This document shows positions 10,990 through 22,138 of a stretch of 64,000 bases of DNA, one piece after another. The notes under the pieces are model-generated. The model saw only the letters and a list, made by a program, of their open reading frames with translations. It had not been told where the DNA came from and made no database searches. The DNA lies in assembly GCA_949825045.1 (NCBI GenBank), contig OX463822.1:34288703-34352702 (forward strand), read 5' to 3'. The position numbers were made by a program, and so were the translations under genes. Origin of the DNA: Argyresthia goedartella. Taxonomy: Eukaryota; Arthropoda; Insecta; Lepidoptera; Argyresthiidae. How positions within the stretch are numbered: position 1 is the first letter of the stretch; each line of letters starts with the position of its first letter.

Positions 10990-11200
10990 GACAAGATAGT
11001 CCAACAAATCTAGAAACGTGTCGCAAGCTCAATCTATTACAATAAAAACGTTTGATAATATCAGAACTGTTTGTTTTCGGCAGTTGTATTTTGTAAACTC
11101 AATTTTGCTAGTATTTCATAGAGCTCGTGAACAAAATTACTGTTTTGACAGTTCCTAAAAAGTATATATTTTGACTAGCAGTCAAATAGCGTATTTAAAC
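10990..11200 (+). repeat. Dispersed repeat X, copy 1
   Basis: The segment containing ttgctagtatttcatagag, ttactgttttgacagttcct and attttgactagcagtcaaat occurs in reverse complement at 50355-50585. The class is not recognised. Confidence 0.7.
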
Positions 11201-11204
11201 AGTA

Positions 11205-11290
11205 ACAGAGCGTCACGTATTTTCCCCTACGGGGTGGCGGAGGCACAATTGTGCCCATCTGCTTTTCATAATAGTATAATATAAAATCAA
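11205..11290 (+). repeat. Dispersed repeat Y, copy 1
   Basis: gagcgtcacgtattttcccc followed by ggggtggcggaggcacaatt is repeated with small changes at 33199 and, more diverged, at 23010. It is probably a MITE or retroposon end. Confidence 0.6.
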
Positions 11291-12846
11291 AATATTGCGT
11301 GAAAACGTTTATACGAAAAAAATACTTGGCTAGCACATCTCTAACAAGATATTTATTGCAGCAATCGTTGGATGGACAGGATATACTTAACTACTATTGC
11401 TATGATTTACGGTGTAAAGTTGTAACTTGATGCTTGCAAATGGGACACTATTCGTTAGTTGGTAATAAAACGGTAATAAACTAATTACTAATCCAAACTA
11501 CAGTTTTAATTCTGCATCCAATTAAGTTGAAGTGAAATTCTATTATTTTGCAATCCACTGCTTTGCCGTTTTATAAAAGCTTCAGCAAACTCACTTTCAG
11601 ACGCTCGCCGAGAAATAGCTTCCGCAAAGCTCTGAGTATTTAGAAACTTTCGAGAACTTTCAACCGAGTGTTTCGGATATTATCCACTGTGGCGATTCCA
11701 AACAAAATTCGAAACAAATTGGAAGTTATTTATATTTTCCCGCTAATTAAAAGGTAAACTGGAATATAATGATATCGCACTCCAATAGCGTACGTGGAAA
11801 TGGATCCGCACGTTTGTTCGAAACTAACTTTTACATTGTACAAGTAAAGCTTTCAAGATTTTTATTGAAATACCATTTTGCATGAAAATAGGTAATCTGA
11901 GACCGAATTAAGAGGCGTCACAACTAAAATAACACAAAACTAGTTTAACAGATGAAGCTTTGAAAATCGGGCAACAGTTACACTCTCTCAATTAAGATCG
12001 TTAGTTAGTTAGTTTTGACGCCTTTAGAATCAGTTCAGTGATAGTTGCAAACGGAGGGAATTCCACGAAAAAATCTATAGAGTCGTTAGAATGAGTATCA
12101 GTGGTAGTTGCAAACGGAAGAAAAGTCTCTGGAATTCAATCTCTCAATCTTCGGATAGTCACAGCTGTTACTCATATTTGCGCCATGTATTCAGCGAATT
12201 ATTTCGAATTGAAACACAATCGACGTATGAATGTATGTTTTCGGGACTACGACAGCGAAGATTTTTATGCGCATTATCAGTTTTGGAGTACCTACTTCTA
12301 TGTTGCAATACGTTGTAGTGTTATGCTACTTACATGCTATTCTTGCTTTTCATGCTTTCATGATTTTCAGCTGGATGCTTGCTGAGCTGTACAGTCTGAT
12401 ATTTGGTATCACCTTTATTTTCATAGGACCCTGTAACGTTTTAAAGCATAGGAACACATTAACAAATCATTTTCGTTTTGTATTTTCGCACTATCAGCAC
12501 TTCTAAATCGATAGCGAAGGGGTTTACCTTTGGTGACCTTGTATTTGGCTTTCTCCGAAACTCTGCAATCTCGGGCTTTGTGCGCGCTGGTGCGCTACCT
12601 TTTTATATTCATTGTTACTTTATTTACTTCATGGTTTTCTTGTGGTTTTCCGTATTACGAGCCTGAAACCAAACTTTGACATTTGTTGACGTCTTTGTTT
12701 ATCTGGTTGTCATGGCAATGTCCATTCAAACTCGTTAGCGGTCTGATATGTTTGCTTCAATACTTTTACAAAAATACTTTTTCTGTCTTGGCCACTCACA
12801 AAAATTACGTTTAATTTAAATAATTTTTAGAACTCTCCAAAAAGGG
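11291..12846. other. Non-coding stretch, nothing recognised
   Basis: It has several overlapping short reading frames at 12091-12666 but no family resemblance, splice logic or codon bias. Confidence 0.4.
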
Positions 12847-12890
12847 TATAAAAGCGGAACATTTCTGAAATTCTGGAGTCTCACGTCAGC
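12847..12890 (+). promoter_or_regulatory. Candidate TATA box and start site ahead of the 55-bp array
   Basis: gggtataaaagcgg gives TATAAAAG at 12847-12854, and initiator-like tcacgtcag follows at 12881-12889. Only the spacing and the motifs support this. Confidence 0.4.
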
Positions 12891-12940
12891 TTCTGAACTA
12901 GAAGTACCACTTAAAGGCCTTATCCCGGGGTCGCACTACC

Positions 12941-13656
12941 CCGGGATCCTGCGAGCCTTCAAACTCCCTCAAACCTTCAAACAATCCTTCAAACAACGGG
13001 ATCCTGCGAGCCTTCAAACTCCCTCAAACCTTCAAGCAATCCTTCAAACAACGGGATTCTGCGAGCCTTCAAACTCCCTCAAACCTTCAAGCAATCCTTC
13101 AAACAACGGGATCCTGCGAGCCTTCAAACTCCCTCAAACCTTCAAGCAATCCTTCAAACAACGTGATTCTGCGAGCCTTCAAACTCCCTCAAACCTTCAA
13201 GCAATCCTTCAAACAACGGGATCCTGCGAGCCTTCAAACTCCCTCAAACCTTCAAGCAATCCTTCAAACAACGGGATCCTGCGAGCCTTCAAACTCCCTC
13301 AAACCTTCAAGCAATCCTTCAAACAACGGGATTCTGCGAGCCTTCAAACTCCCTCAAACCTTCAAGCAATCCTTCAAACAACGGGATCCTGCGAGCCTTC
13401 AAACTCCCTCAAACCTTCAAGCAATCCTTCAAACAACGGGATCCTGCGAGCCTTCAAACTCCCTCAAACCTTCAAGCAATCCTTCAAACAACGGGATCCT
13501 GCGAGCCTTCAAACTCCCTCAAACCTTCAAGCAATCCTTCAAACAACGGGATTCTGCGAGCCTTCAAACTCCCTCAAACCTTCAAGCAATCCTTCAAACA
13601 ACGGGATCCTGCGAGCCTTCAAACTCCCTCAAACCTTCAAGCAATCCTTCAAAACA
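12941..13656 (+). repeat. 55-bp minisatellite, 13 units
   Basis: Units begin at 12941, 12996, 13051 and so on every 55 bp to 13601, each starting acgggatcctgcgagccttc with c/t change at the eighth base. The last unit has one extra a before it passes into the unique tail. As 55 is not divisible by three, one frame cycles through all three readings and remains open for 268 codons, with no ATG near its start. Confidence 0.95.
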
Positions 13657-14033
13657 ACGGGATTCTGCGAGCCGTGCCTACGACGCGATCCTACGAGCCG
13701 TCCCTACAAAAGGGATCCTGCGAGCACGACGCGATCCTGCGAGCCGTCCCTACAAAAGGGATCCTGCGAGCCGTAACTACAAATACGCCCGCTACCGTTC
13801 CTGCAACGACGATTTCAACAACATCTACAACAACAAATACACCTGCATCCTGCTTCATCGGTCTCCTACTTCCTTCTTTCTATCCAGACATCTGTATTTT
13901 ATAAAACCTGTTTCACCTCATTCATCTTCATCTTCCTTTCATTTTTTTAAATTAATTCATTGTAAATAGCCCTAATAAATTGTCATTTCTAAATTTTATT
14001 CTGGTTGTTTTCTGTTAGGTTCTGGTTAGGTTC
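13657..14033 (+). repeat. Tail of the 55-bp minisatellite unit
   Basis: Near-identical to 2235-2611. It has repeated gggatcctgcgagc, then acaacatctacaacaac, then a pyrimidine-rich stretch and an AATAAA at 13974-13979 with GT-rich sequence after it, as in a polyadenylation site. Confidence 0.8.
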
Positions 14034-14371
14034 GTCAAAATCAAAATCAAAATCAAAAATCATTTATTTCCATAGGATGTTGTTACATCACTTAGATCCG
14101 TCATTACATTTTTTTGGGTGAGTTCACTAACCCAATGGCGGAATCTGTGGAGAAGAGCTCACCGAAGAAACTCCACAGTCGTCGCATCTTTTGCGTTTCC
14201 TTTTTTAAATAAAATATTGTCAAATTACAAAATGAATGCTAATTATATATCGAAACAGCCTGTTACTCAAACAATCTATTCCCATGGACATCTGTCCTCT
14301 AAGTAATCAGATATCCTGTAGTAACCTTTTTTACCCTCTTTTTACTTTCGTACCCTCACACGACAACGTTT
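14034..14371 (-). mobile_element. Truncated retroposon 3' end, copy A3, with 38-bp neighbour
   Basis: Same family as A1 and A2. It joins the 55-bp-repeat tail exactly as A2 does, and it ends at 14333 followed by the 38-bp segment ccctctttttactttcgtac...acaacgttt (14334-14371) exactly as A1 does. It thus combines the left junction of A2 with the right junction of A1. Confidence 0.75.
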
Positions 14372-14597
14372 AGTGGAATTAGATCCCTGGGAAATGAATG
14401 CACTTTTGTTTCGGGTATTCAAACGTATAAATAACCGTAAATCATACTTTTGCTTGAAAAAAGTACTGATTTTGCCTGTATAACTTCGCGACAAACTGAG
14501 CGCGACTAGAAATATTGCTTTTGTCCGACAAAATTACTGAATTGCTCGACTACAAATTGAAAACAGCTTGATAACCTCAATTCCAGCAACATGAAAT

Positions 14598-15003
14598 AAA
14601 AACCGGTCAAGTGCGAATCTAAATCGCGCACGAAGGGTTCCGTACCACCGTTCAATGGAAGCGATGGTGTGGAGTGAATAGTTTGGATTTTACACAGCAA
14701 AATATTGTTTACAAAGTTATTAGTGCGGTTACTTTCACACTCCATGTACGTAACCAGGTGCATCCATAAGTTTGTATGTGGTATTGTTGTATGGGAGCCC
14801 CCTTAAATATTTATTTTATCCTGGTTTTTATTAATTGTTGTTATAGCGGCAACAAAAATACATAATCTGTGAAAATTTCAACTCTCTAGCTAGCTAGGTT
14901 CTTGAGATACAGCCTGGTGACAGACGGACGGACGGACGGACGGACAGCGAAGTCTTAGTAATAGGGTCCCGTTTGGAACCCTTCGGGTACGGAACCCTAA
15001 AAA
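14598..15003 (+). repeat. Dispersed GGGTTCC repeat, copy 4
   Basis: Starts aaccggtcaagtgcgaatct and ends tcgggtacggaaccctaaaa. Very close to copy 1; its (GGAC)n run is one unit shorter. Confidence 0.9.
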
Positions 15004-15788
15004 GCGTTAAGAGAGTGTTTCATCAACACAAAGCGCCACTTCGCCCAGCAGTCTTTAAATAGCCAATAAGCGTTGGCTAAACCATACAGTAATTTATTCG
15101 CGCAATTTAGTAACTTTTTTCATGGTCATTCGCTCAATCAGTTTTTAATTCTCTCGTTGTATTATTCCTCCTTTGTTTTGTCACTGCTCTCATGCTATTT
15201 ACACGTACAAAGTATCCGTACAGAGATAACACAAAGGGAGCCGCCTGCTTCATGACATACTGTTACGATCTGGTTATAGAGGTCGTGATTGTGTACAGTG
15301 AGTGCCTCACTCATCGTACCCTCTCTGCACGGAGTTTGTAACTTACTCCCCCCTGCCCCCTGCCCCTCCTGCGGCATATGGACTCCACCGTACAGCATTG
15401 GGGTAATTTGAACTGTTCGTGACTACATTGAGATCCTCTGATTAGATGCAGTCCCTGTTGTTATCTTTATCGGTTAATTAATTTCGTGTTATTTGAACGA
15501 TATTGGTCGTTCTGATTCCAATTCGTTTAACACGTTTTATTGTTTGTCTAAGTTTATATTAAAATGTTATTCAACTTTTTGCTGATATCGAAAACAAATA
15601 AAATAAACATTGATATAAACAATGACGCGTATTATTTTGCTCATGTCCTTAATGATGCTCATATTCTCAGACTTTCAATAATTATTTATTTATCAAACAA
15701 CAAATGTATTTTATGAAAGGTGATTTAATTATTTATATCCTGTATATTTTTGGCTTAACTACCAATAAATTCGAAATGACTGCCAGAA
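15004..15788. other. Non-coding stretch, nothing recognised
   Basis: AT-rich. A pyrimidine block (ccccctgccccctgcccc) lies near 15350. No exon or family is recognised. Confidence 0.4.
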
Positions 15789-15844
15789 TTAGTAAATGAT
15801 CACCAAATTGTGTTTGGATAAATGATCACCAAGATCACCAAGAC

Positions 15845-16104
15845 GACCCGAATGGCCGAGTCAGCAGTGACCCTGCCTACGAAGCCAAGGGTCGGTCCCG
15901 GGTTCGAGTCCCGGTGGGGGCAAATATTTGTTTGATGAGAACGGATGTTTGTACCCTAGTCAAGGTTGTTTATCTATCTAAGTATAATATTTATCTATAT
16001 TAGTATATGTATCGTTGTCTAGTACCCAAGATACAGGGAATCCTAGTTTGGGTCTAGATCAATGTGTGTAAATAGTGTCCAAGGTATTATTATTATTATA
16101 TAAA
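15845..16104 (+). mobile_element. tRNA-derived SINE, family S1
   Basis: Head cgacccgaatggccgagt, B box gggttcgagtccc, body with acggatgtttgtaccctag and tcgttgtctagtacccaag, tail of tta repeats. It lies inside the M2 MITE. Confidence 0.85.
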
Positions 16105-16164
16105 AAAATCTTCTTTTTATGTTTTAAGTATTTTTTGTAGGTTTGTAGAATAATCCCTGTAGAA

Positions 16165-16530
16165 ATGAGGTCTTTGAGGAGTATGTGTGGAGTGAGATTG
16201 AAAGATAGATTGAAGAATGAAGTTATAAGGGAACGCTGTGGATTGAAAGAAGATATAGTGAAAAGGATAGAGAAAGGCCAGCTTAGATGGTTTTGTCATG
16301 TTGAAAGGATGAATGAAAGGAGATTGACGAAACAGATTTATACAGCGGGTGTAAAAGGAGCCGTCAGACGGGGACGCCCAAGAAGGTCCTATAAAGATCA
16401 AATCGGCGATTTGTTAGTGAAGGAGCAAATACGAAGTACCCGTAACCGGAGAGCTTACATGAAGAGACTTATGGATGTTGAGGAAGCGAGAGATGTATGC
16501 CAGGATCGTAGCAGGGAGGTCTTTGGTCTC
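16165..16530 (+). pseudogene. LINE ORF2 C-terminal fragment (RTE-like)
   Basis: The frame starts RSMCGVRLKDRLKNEVIRER and carries LRWFCHVERMNERRLTKQIY and RRGRPRRSYKDQIGDLL. This is the typical post-RT C-terminal tail of lepidopteran endonuclease-reverse transcriptases ('LRWxGHVxRMxxxR...GRPxxxW'). The frame then reads on into the MITE core, so the 163-codon reading frame is a chimera. No RT catalytic part remains. Confidence 0.75.
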
Positions 16531-16707
16531 TGCCTACCCCTCTTCCGGGAAAAAGGCGTGAGCATATGTATGTATTTTTGTTGTTCTTACATGTTCGACC
16601 TGACACGAAGGTTAAAGAGGGCTTCGCTTCGCTCACCCCCTTTACCCTTCACCTAAGCTACCGCAGCATTTTGCCCTGATATTTTCTTTTGGTGATCATT
16701 TGGTGAT

Positions 16708-17404
16708 CATTTACCCATTTTTGGGTAAGAAAAAAATATTTTGGCGATTATTTTGTTGTCTATATTTTTTTTTATTAAATTCTTATTATTTTATTTGCCT
16801 CCATTTCTTTCATATGAAGAATCTAATCCGATAAGACTAATTTGAAAATCTATCCATGTCAAACCATTAAATTGTGAATTGGGACGAGGATTGTTAGGTT
16901 AACATGAAGAACAAAAAAATAATGTTTCATGTCGTCGTAGAGTCTTGTCGGAGTAGTGTAATGTATGCATTAGCTCCTATCGCTTCTTTAACGTTGTTAC
17001 CTACAACAATGGGTTATTCTCAGACAATTGCAGTGGTCTCTTAGGAACGACTCAAGAGAGGGGTACTTCAAAGGGCTCGAAAACTAAAAGGGAGGATATA
17101 CCGGAGGGACAAATATTTTGACCCATAGCTTCAGATTTCGGACCGTTTGCTACTTTCTTATTTTCTTTCCTCGAGTAATAGTTGCCTTTGTAGGCCTTTT
17201 TTGAGGTTTCATACGTGATAGTTCCTGTGAATGGGATATTTTATATTTTACGATGTTGCCGATAGATCTGTTTGCCTTTGAAATTTGTACCATATGACTA
17301 ATGGATAATAATGAGATATTGGTACAACTAGCTTGTTATAAATGTGCGCGCTTTGGCTGTTAGCTGATAGACTATATTTTGATATTAGAAGAAATAACTA
17401 AATT
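16708..17404. other. Non-coding stretch, nothing recognised
   Basis: AT-rich spacer between two MITEs, without exon or repeat signal. Confidence 0.4.
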
Positions 17405-17845
17405 GTATTTAGTAAAGAAATATATGCATATATGTCACCGTAAGACAGTCAAAACCGTTAGTTGATAAACTAACGTGTTTTTTCTCGTTAGTTGGTCAAC
17501 TATCGACAGATAGTAAACTGTAGCGTACTGCGTACCGTATGAAGCGTTAGATTTGATAAACTAACGGTTTAAACCGTTACATAGTAAACTGGTTTAAAAT
17601 AGAATTGCAAACGAAATACCAGGGCAAGCACTGCGGTAGCTTAGGTGACGACTAGAGGGGGCGAGCGCAGCGAAGCCCCCGAATAGTCTTCGTATAAGGT
17701 TGACATGTAAGAACAAAAGAAACGTAAATCCTAAACCCTGTCGGTCTGGTTTACTATCTGTCGATAGTTGATCAACTGACGCGTTTGTTTATCAACTAAT
17801 AGTTTTGTCTATCTTACGGTGACATATATATCCCTTTACTAAATA
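17405..17845. mobile_element. MITE type M3, complete
   Basis: The left end runs from tatttagtaaag through atatatgtcaccgtaag to cagtcaaaac; the right end is its inverted match (gttttgtctatcttacggtg to ctttactaaata), so the terminal inverted repeats span about 45-50 bp. Inside are palindromic words of the gttagttgataaactaac kind on both sides. The core shared with M1 and M2 is present in reverse at about 17600-17715. Confidence 0.85.
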
Positions 17846-18394
17846 AAATATACTCGTACCTTAAATTAATCAGAGAATATTAAGGGATTACTTAGTTGTG
17901 TTCTGCGCGGTCAGGGGACACAGTTTCATAATATCATCGGTGATTTGACCCATGTCAAAAACTTCAGGGCCTAATGAATGAATTAGGTTTGTCCGTTTTA
18001 GTAGCAAAATTTCAAACTTGATTATAGGCTGTAGTTCCCGGCAACTGAACTCAATTAGATAGTTATTATTAAATGAATTATCGTACATATTACTATGTAG
18101 GTGTATTGCTTTATTTCATAATGTTATGATGTTGTAATGAGCATATGTGGTTAAAACCCCTGCTTTAGCAAGGTTGGCTACGCAAATGGACATGCCTTTA
18201 TCCATGGTATCATACAGAAAACTGATGAACTTAAAGATGTTGTAATTTTATTAAAGATTTTATTCAACTATATATTAAAGCTGTTCGCGATCTACAAAGC
18301 AGTCAGACCTATAAAGTACAGTTAATCTTATAATTTTCTATATATACATAATTTGTTTTAACATTTATTGAATAAAACCTATTAAGAAAGTATT
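17846..18394. other. Downstream flank of the hexamerin gene
   Basis: AT-rich, no exon recognised. A second TTTATT (an AATAAA on the minus strand) lies at 18364-18369. Confidence 0.4.
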
Positions 18395-18400
18395 TTTATT
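18395..18400 (-). terminator. Polyadenylation signal of the hexamerin gene
   Basis: AATAAA on the minus strand, 67 bp past the stop codon; a further one lies about 30 bp on. Confidence 0.65.
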
Positions 18401-18466
18401 TGGATTTTTTTATTGCGACAATAAATACTAACTAAACTAGGTAATGTTTTGGTTTTTGTTGAAGGC

Positions 18467-19505
18467 TTACATTCGTGTCATTCGGTCGTTGTCCATCATC
18501 ATCATGTTGTCGTGAACTTTCCTGTTGACGAGCATGTCCTTGTCGAGGATAGTGAAGTCATCGTGCTTCATCACCATGTGGGACACGTCCATCATCTTGC
18601 TGAGGTTGGCCATCTCCATCTCCTTATGGAAGATCATCACGTCAACCATCTTCATGTTGTTGGTCCAGAAACGGCTCATGTCGATTTCCCTGTCGAGCGG
18701 GAATCCAAGCGGCATCGTGTCAATACAGACGCTCCAGCGACACACCTTGCGCATTTTCATCATATCGACGTCAAGGGTGTTCATCATCATGCCGGTCATG
18801 CGCACTGGGGAAATCACCACCATCAGCTGCATCTCCAGACCGCCGCGACGGCCCATAGGAAGCAGGAGGCGGCTGGGGAAGCCGGTGCGGGCGCGGTGCC
18901 ACCAGGTGTCTCGGATCGTCAGGTGGTCGATGCCCATATTCTCCATGAGAACGCGGTCCCACATCTTCCTTGTCCATGGGCGGTCGCCAATGATGTTATG
19001 CATGTCCTTGGAATCACGGACAACGGTGTTCTTCCCGGTGTCGAGTTTCCACATGAAGCTGTCGATCTCAACCATGTCCATGCGCTTGTCGTTGATGTCC
19101 ATGAGGCGACCCATGCAGTCGTATTTCGGTCCAAGGAAGACTCGGATGACGGAGTCGATGGTCTTGTCGGAGACGATGTCGATGGTCATCTTAAATGGCT
19201 GGTGGTTAAGGCGGCGCTGGCGAGCGACAAACATCATGTCGGACCTCTTCTTGGACATTTCAACCTCATCTAGGTAGACCGCGTTGCTGATATCCATGTC
19301 GTACTCATCCATGAATGTAACAAGCTTGTCGGTGGTGACGGCTTCGACCTTGACTCCGGGGAAGTCGAGGTCGTCCTTAGTGTACATGGGCAGCATCTTC
19401 TTGAACATGACCACATTATCGGTGATGCGTTTCATCAGCTTCCAGAAGACCGGATCGCGGAGGCAGGTCTGCACCATGTCGATGGCGGTCGGGATGTAGG
19501 TGTAC
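18467..19505 (-). CDS. SP1: Hexamerin exon 5
   Basis: 1039 bp including the stop, residues 407-752; acceptor attccag joined in phase 2 (K407 is split). Holds the C-terminal beta domain, with FPSRLLLPMGRRGG and the methionine-rich end. The long plus-strand frames opposite it are shadows. Confidence 0.94.
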
Positions 19506-22062
19506 CTGGAATATACACATCCATCTAGTTAATTCACTGGCTAAGCGTGAGCACAAATGTGCCTCGGCCACGCCGATTGAAGAAGGCGTGCCGCTATTTT
19601 AGTTTGATTTTTTTATTTAATGAGTCTGATACTCAATTGATGTTTAATCAAGTGCAATAAACAGTGTAACCTAACTGGAAAATAAAGTTGGTACAAGTTT
19701 TTGCAATATTTTCTTCCAGAAATTGGATCCTCATTATATCTCTTCCATTGTCAGAACTGAATGACTAAGTCTAATGGACTTAAAGGATTACTTACTTCTC
19801 CATGTTGTACTTATTGTAGGTGATCATCTTCTTGAGAAGGGTCATGAGGTGCATGACCTTAGCGTCGTCGTGCATACCCAGAGTTCCGAGGATCAGTCGG
19901 CAGAGGATCTCCATGTCTTCGGCCTTCTTGATCTTTATGATAGTTCCGTCGCGCTGCAGACCAAACATTTGGTTATCAATTGAAAAAAAAGGAGCTGGAT
20001 GACTTAGAAAAACTAGAAACAAGCCTAGGTCCAATTGGTTTGCAACCTCATTCAGTATTCTGGCATTTCCAAGGTGTAAGGCCCATATAGTGATATGAAA
20101 TATCTAGTTATTTTCATATAATTTTGTAACATTGAGAGACTGCATGGGATATTATCAAAATATTGAATGTTTGGCTCACCATGACAACACGTCCAGAAAT
20201 AATAGCATCGCGGATCATCTTCTCGATGTCGTCGATCGTCCTCATGATTTCGAGCTTGTCGTCAGTCATCAGGATCTTGTCGTTCATCCTCACGGGCATC
20301 TCTTCTCCATTGTGCATGCGGATCTTCGGCCAGTAGCCGATCTTGAGAGGCTTGTTCAGCATGAGGGGCTTGATCATGCACATCTCGTGGGAGGTGCGCT
20401 CGAGACGCATGCGCGCCAGCAGCTGCTGCATACCGTACATCATGATCTCGCCGCGACGCTCCTTGTTTACATTGTATATATCGTCAGTCATCCACATGGG
20501 ATAATCCATGTTGAAGTAGTACCAGTAAGTATTCAAGTCAATGTCTTCAGTGAAGTAGGCCAGGCGGTCTTCGACAGTCATGGTGTGGCGGACATCCTTA
20601 CGGGTGTCGATGAAGCACATGTTCTTGTCGGTGACCATGATGTTGTAGTAGTCCATAAGGGTGCGGTCCATCATGCCCTTCTTCATTTTCATCATGTAGG
20701 CTTTGTGGATGACATCTGAGTTCACGAAGAAGAAGGGGTAGATTTCATAGGGGGCGGGGAGGATGATGCCGCGGCAGTCCTCGCGGTGCATGACGGCGAC
20801 GGTCATGGCGTAGACGAACATGCCCTCGTTGATGCGCTCACGCATCCAGCAGGCGGTGCGGATGAAGGTGTCGAAGTCCTTGGCGAAGTAAAGGACGTGG
20901 AAGACCTTGATGCACTCCATCATCTGCTTGTGGCTGGTGTGCACAAAGATCTCGCCGCGAGGAAGCATGCCCATCATATACATGTTCATGAACATTTTGA
21001 CGACGTCGGGTTTCTGGAATAGGGGATGTTGTTAATCGAATCTAAGAATTAAGTAGTGCTTATAGTGTAATGGAATCAATGACATCAACATAGAACTAAA
21101 CTAGCAAAGTCAATCAATTAATCTATAAAGAATATTATTTTGTCTAAAGATCACGAAGGAATAAATTAGGCGCATTATTGTGCTGTCTGGTCGTTTCTTT
21201 CTGGAAGGAATATCAGTCGCACAATAACGTTATATGACTAAATGACTAAAGTCAATTAAAGCAACCCGCAATTAGTCAAAGCGCATGGTCAAGAGCTAAG
21301 GCTAGTAGCAATGCTCTGCTGCTGGTTTCTACGTAATGTATTTGTAATCTTTGTGAACTTACCACGAACTTGTCCTTGTGGTCTTCGAGAGTGAATTCGC
21401 GTGCACAGTCCTTGATGTCGGTGTACATGGTCGGCTGCATGATATGGTTCAGCAGCCTCATCACTATCAGCTCCTTGGTCTTGATGTCTTTTTCCACTGG
21501 AGAGAAATACATTTCGTTACAAAGAGGACTAGACATGACTGTCTTAGCTGAGGCCTTATAAATAGGCCTGATACTACATGAGGAACTGGCCCAAGATATA
21601 CAGTTTCGGAGAATCTTATCCTGACCCCAAGTTCCACGAAGGAGTAAGTGAAACTAAGGAGGAGGTTATAAAAAGGCAAAATCGTGAAGAAAAGAAGGGA
21701 CAGTTCGCTTAGGTAAAAAAATTGCAAGCATTTTGGCTAATCTCAGTGAAATACATAAATTTTTCACAAGATGCAAGACTGATCAGTAACCGTCAGAGGG
21801 AGATGTGGTTAGAAACATTGGTAAAGTTAATGGAGAGTGTCAGCAATTATGCTGACATCATTAGACCAAGTTTTCAAGCTGATCTGTGCCCAAAGAGTAA
21901 AATTGGACTTAACAAATAAGTTTGTTATGCTCATAATCATCAAAACAATGAAAAGAGGTCTTAATTACCTAAGCTGTCCTTTCCAACAAGGAACATCTCC
22001 TCCTTGACGACCATGGCGCTCACGGCGGCCACGACGGCAGCTGCTACCAAGATGAACCTCAT
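18467..22062 (-). CDS. SP1: Methionine-rich storage hexamerin (SP1 type), five exons
   Basis: Exons on the minus strand are 22062-21969, 21496-21363, 21013-20180, 19953-19796 and 19505-18467. All introns are GT-AG, and the phases add up to one 752-residue frame, close to the roughly 750 usual for this family. Residues 1-16 are a signal peptide (MRFILVAAAVVAAVSA). The order that follows is that of hemocyanin-superfamily proteins: N domain (about 30-155), M domain (about 160-430), C domain (about 440-700). No HxxxH copper-ligand pair is seen, as expected for a hexamerin. Methionine is about one residue in eight, ending in a run NMMMMDNDRMTRM. Such proteins are made by larval fat body, secreted into haemolymph as hexamers and taken up again as an amino-acid store before pupation; SP1-type genes are often female-biased. 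One N-glycosylation sequon (NLS) lies near the C-terminus. The gene is intact. An arylphorin is excluded by the methionine and low aromatic content. Confidence 0.95.
19796..19953 (-). CDS. SP1: Hexamerin exon 4
   Basis: 158 bp, residues 355-406, acceptor tctgcag, donor GAA|GTAAGT in phase 2. Starts RDGTIIKIKKAEDMEIL, a conserved hexamerin segment. Confidence 0.92.
20180..21013 (-). CDS. SP1: Hexamerin exon 3
   Basis: 834 bp, residues 77-354, acceptor attccag, donor ATG|GTGAGC, both phase 0. Encodes most of the N and M domains, with methionine clusters such as MFMNMYMMGM and AYMMKMKKGMM. Confidence 0.94.
21363..21496 (-). CDS. SP1: Hexamerin exon 2
   Basis: 134 bp, residues 32-76, acceptor ctctccag and donor GTG|GTAAGT, ends in phase 0. 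Carries the start of the N domain (EKDIKTKELIVMRLLNH). Confidence 0.93.
21969..22062 (-). CDS. SP1: Hexamerin exon 1 (signal peptide)
   Basis: 94 bp; ATG at 22062-22060, 25 bp after the presumed cap site. Encodes residues 1-31, ends in phase 1 at AG|GTAAT. Confidence 0.93.
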
Positions 22063-22084
22063 GATGCACTGGAGACCCACACAC

Positions 22085-22120
22085 ACTGATGCTTCCCACC
22101 TGTCCACCGGCCCTTTTATA
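22085..22120 (-). promoter_or_regulatory. Hexamerin core promoter
   Basis: Minus strand: TATAAAA at 22120-22114 and arthropod initiator TCAGT at 22089-22085 (A at 22087), 33 bp apart. The 5' UTR is then 25 bp. Confidence 0.85.
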
Positions 22121-22138
22121 CTCCCTTACCGGTACTAA

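Larger units (their letters stand above)
15789..16707. mobile_element. MITE type M2 broken by two later insertions
   Basis: Left end aaatgatcaccaaattgtg and right end ttggtgatcatttggtgatc are inverted matches. The core present in M1 lies at 16575-16685. Between the ends sit a SINE (15845-16104) and a LINE fragment (16150-16565). An uninterrupted relative with the same ends is at about 29610-29845. Confidence 0.65.

Noticed and set aside
12091..12666. Cluster of overlapping 60-94-codon frames
   Set aside because: No family resemblance, mutually overlapping in different frames, no splice signals. Chance frames.
13163..13969. 268-codon frame over the 55-bp array
   Set aside because: It is produced by a stop-free 55-bp unit cycling through three frames. 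There is no ATG at the start, and the 2-unit copy destroys it.
12690..14371. Solo LTR containing the 55-bp array
   Set aside because: TATA box and AATAAA are 1.1 kb apart, no TG...CA ends with a target duplication could be fixed, and the two loci have different borders.
15845..15925. Possible tRNA gene (B box, tRNA-like head)
   Set aside because: The acceptor stem does not close and the same head is joined to a SINE body at several sites; the same holds for 4460-4535, 23740-23816, 42860-42932, 44818-44890 and 56050-56126.
18449..19277. Long plus-strand frames (274 and 250 codons, one His-rich) opposite hexamerin exon 5
   Set aside because: They are shadows: the many ATG (Met) codons of the minus-strand gene read as CAT (His) in reverse. 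There is no splice or promoter logic.
18467..22062. Hemocyanin or prophenoloxidase
   Set aside because: No HxxxH copper-ligand pairs, very high methionine, a signal peptide and the SP1-like exon content point to a storage hexamerin.
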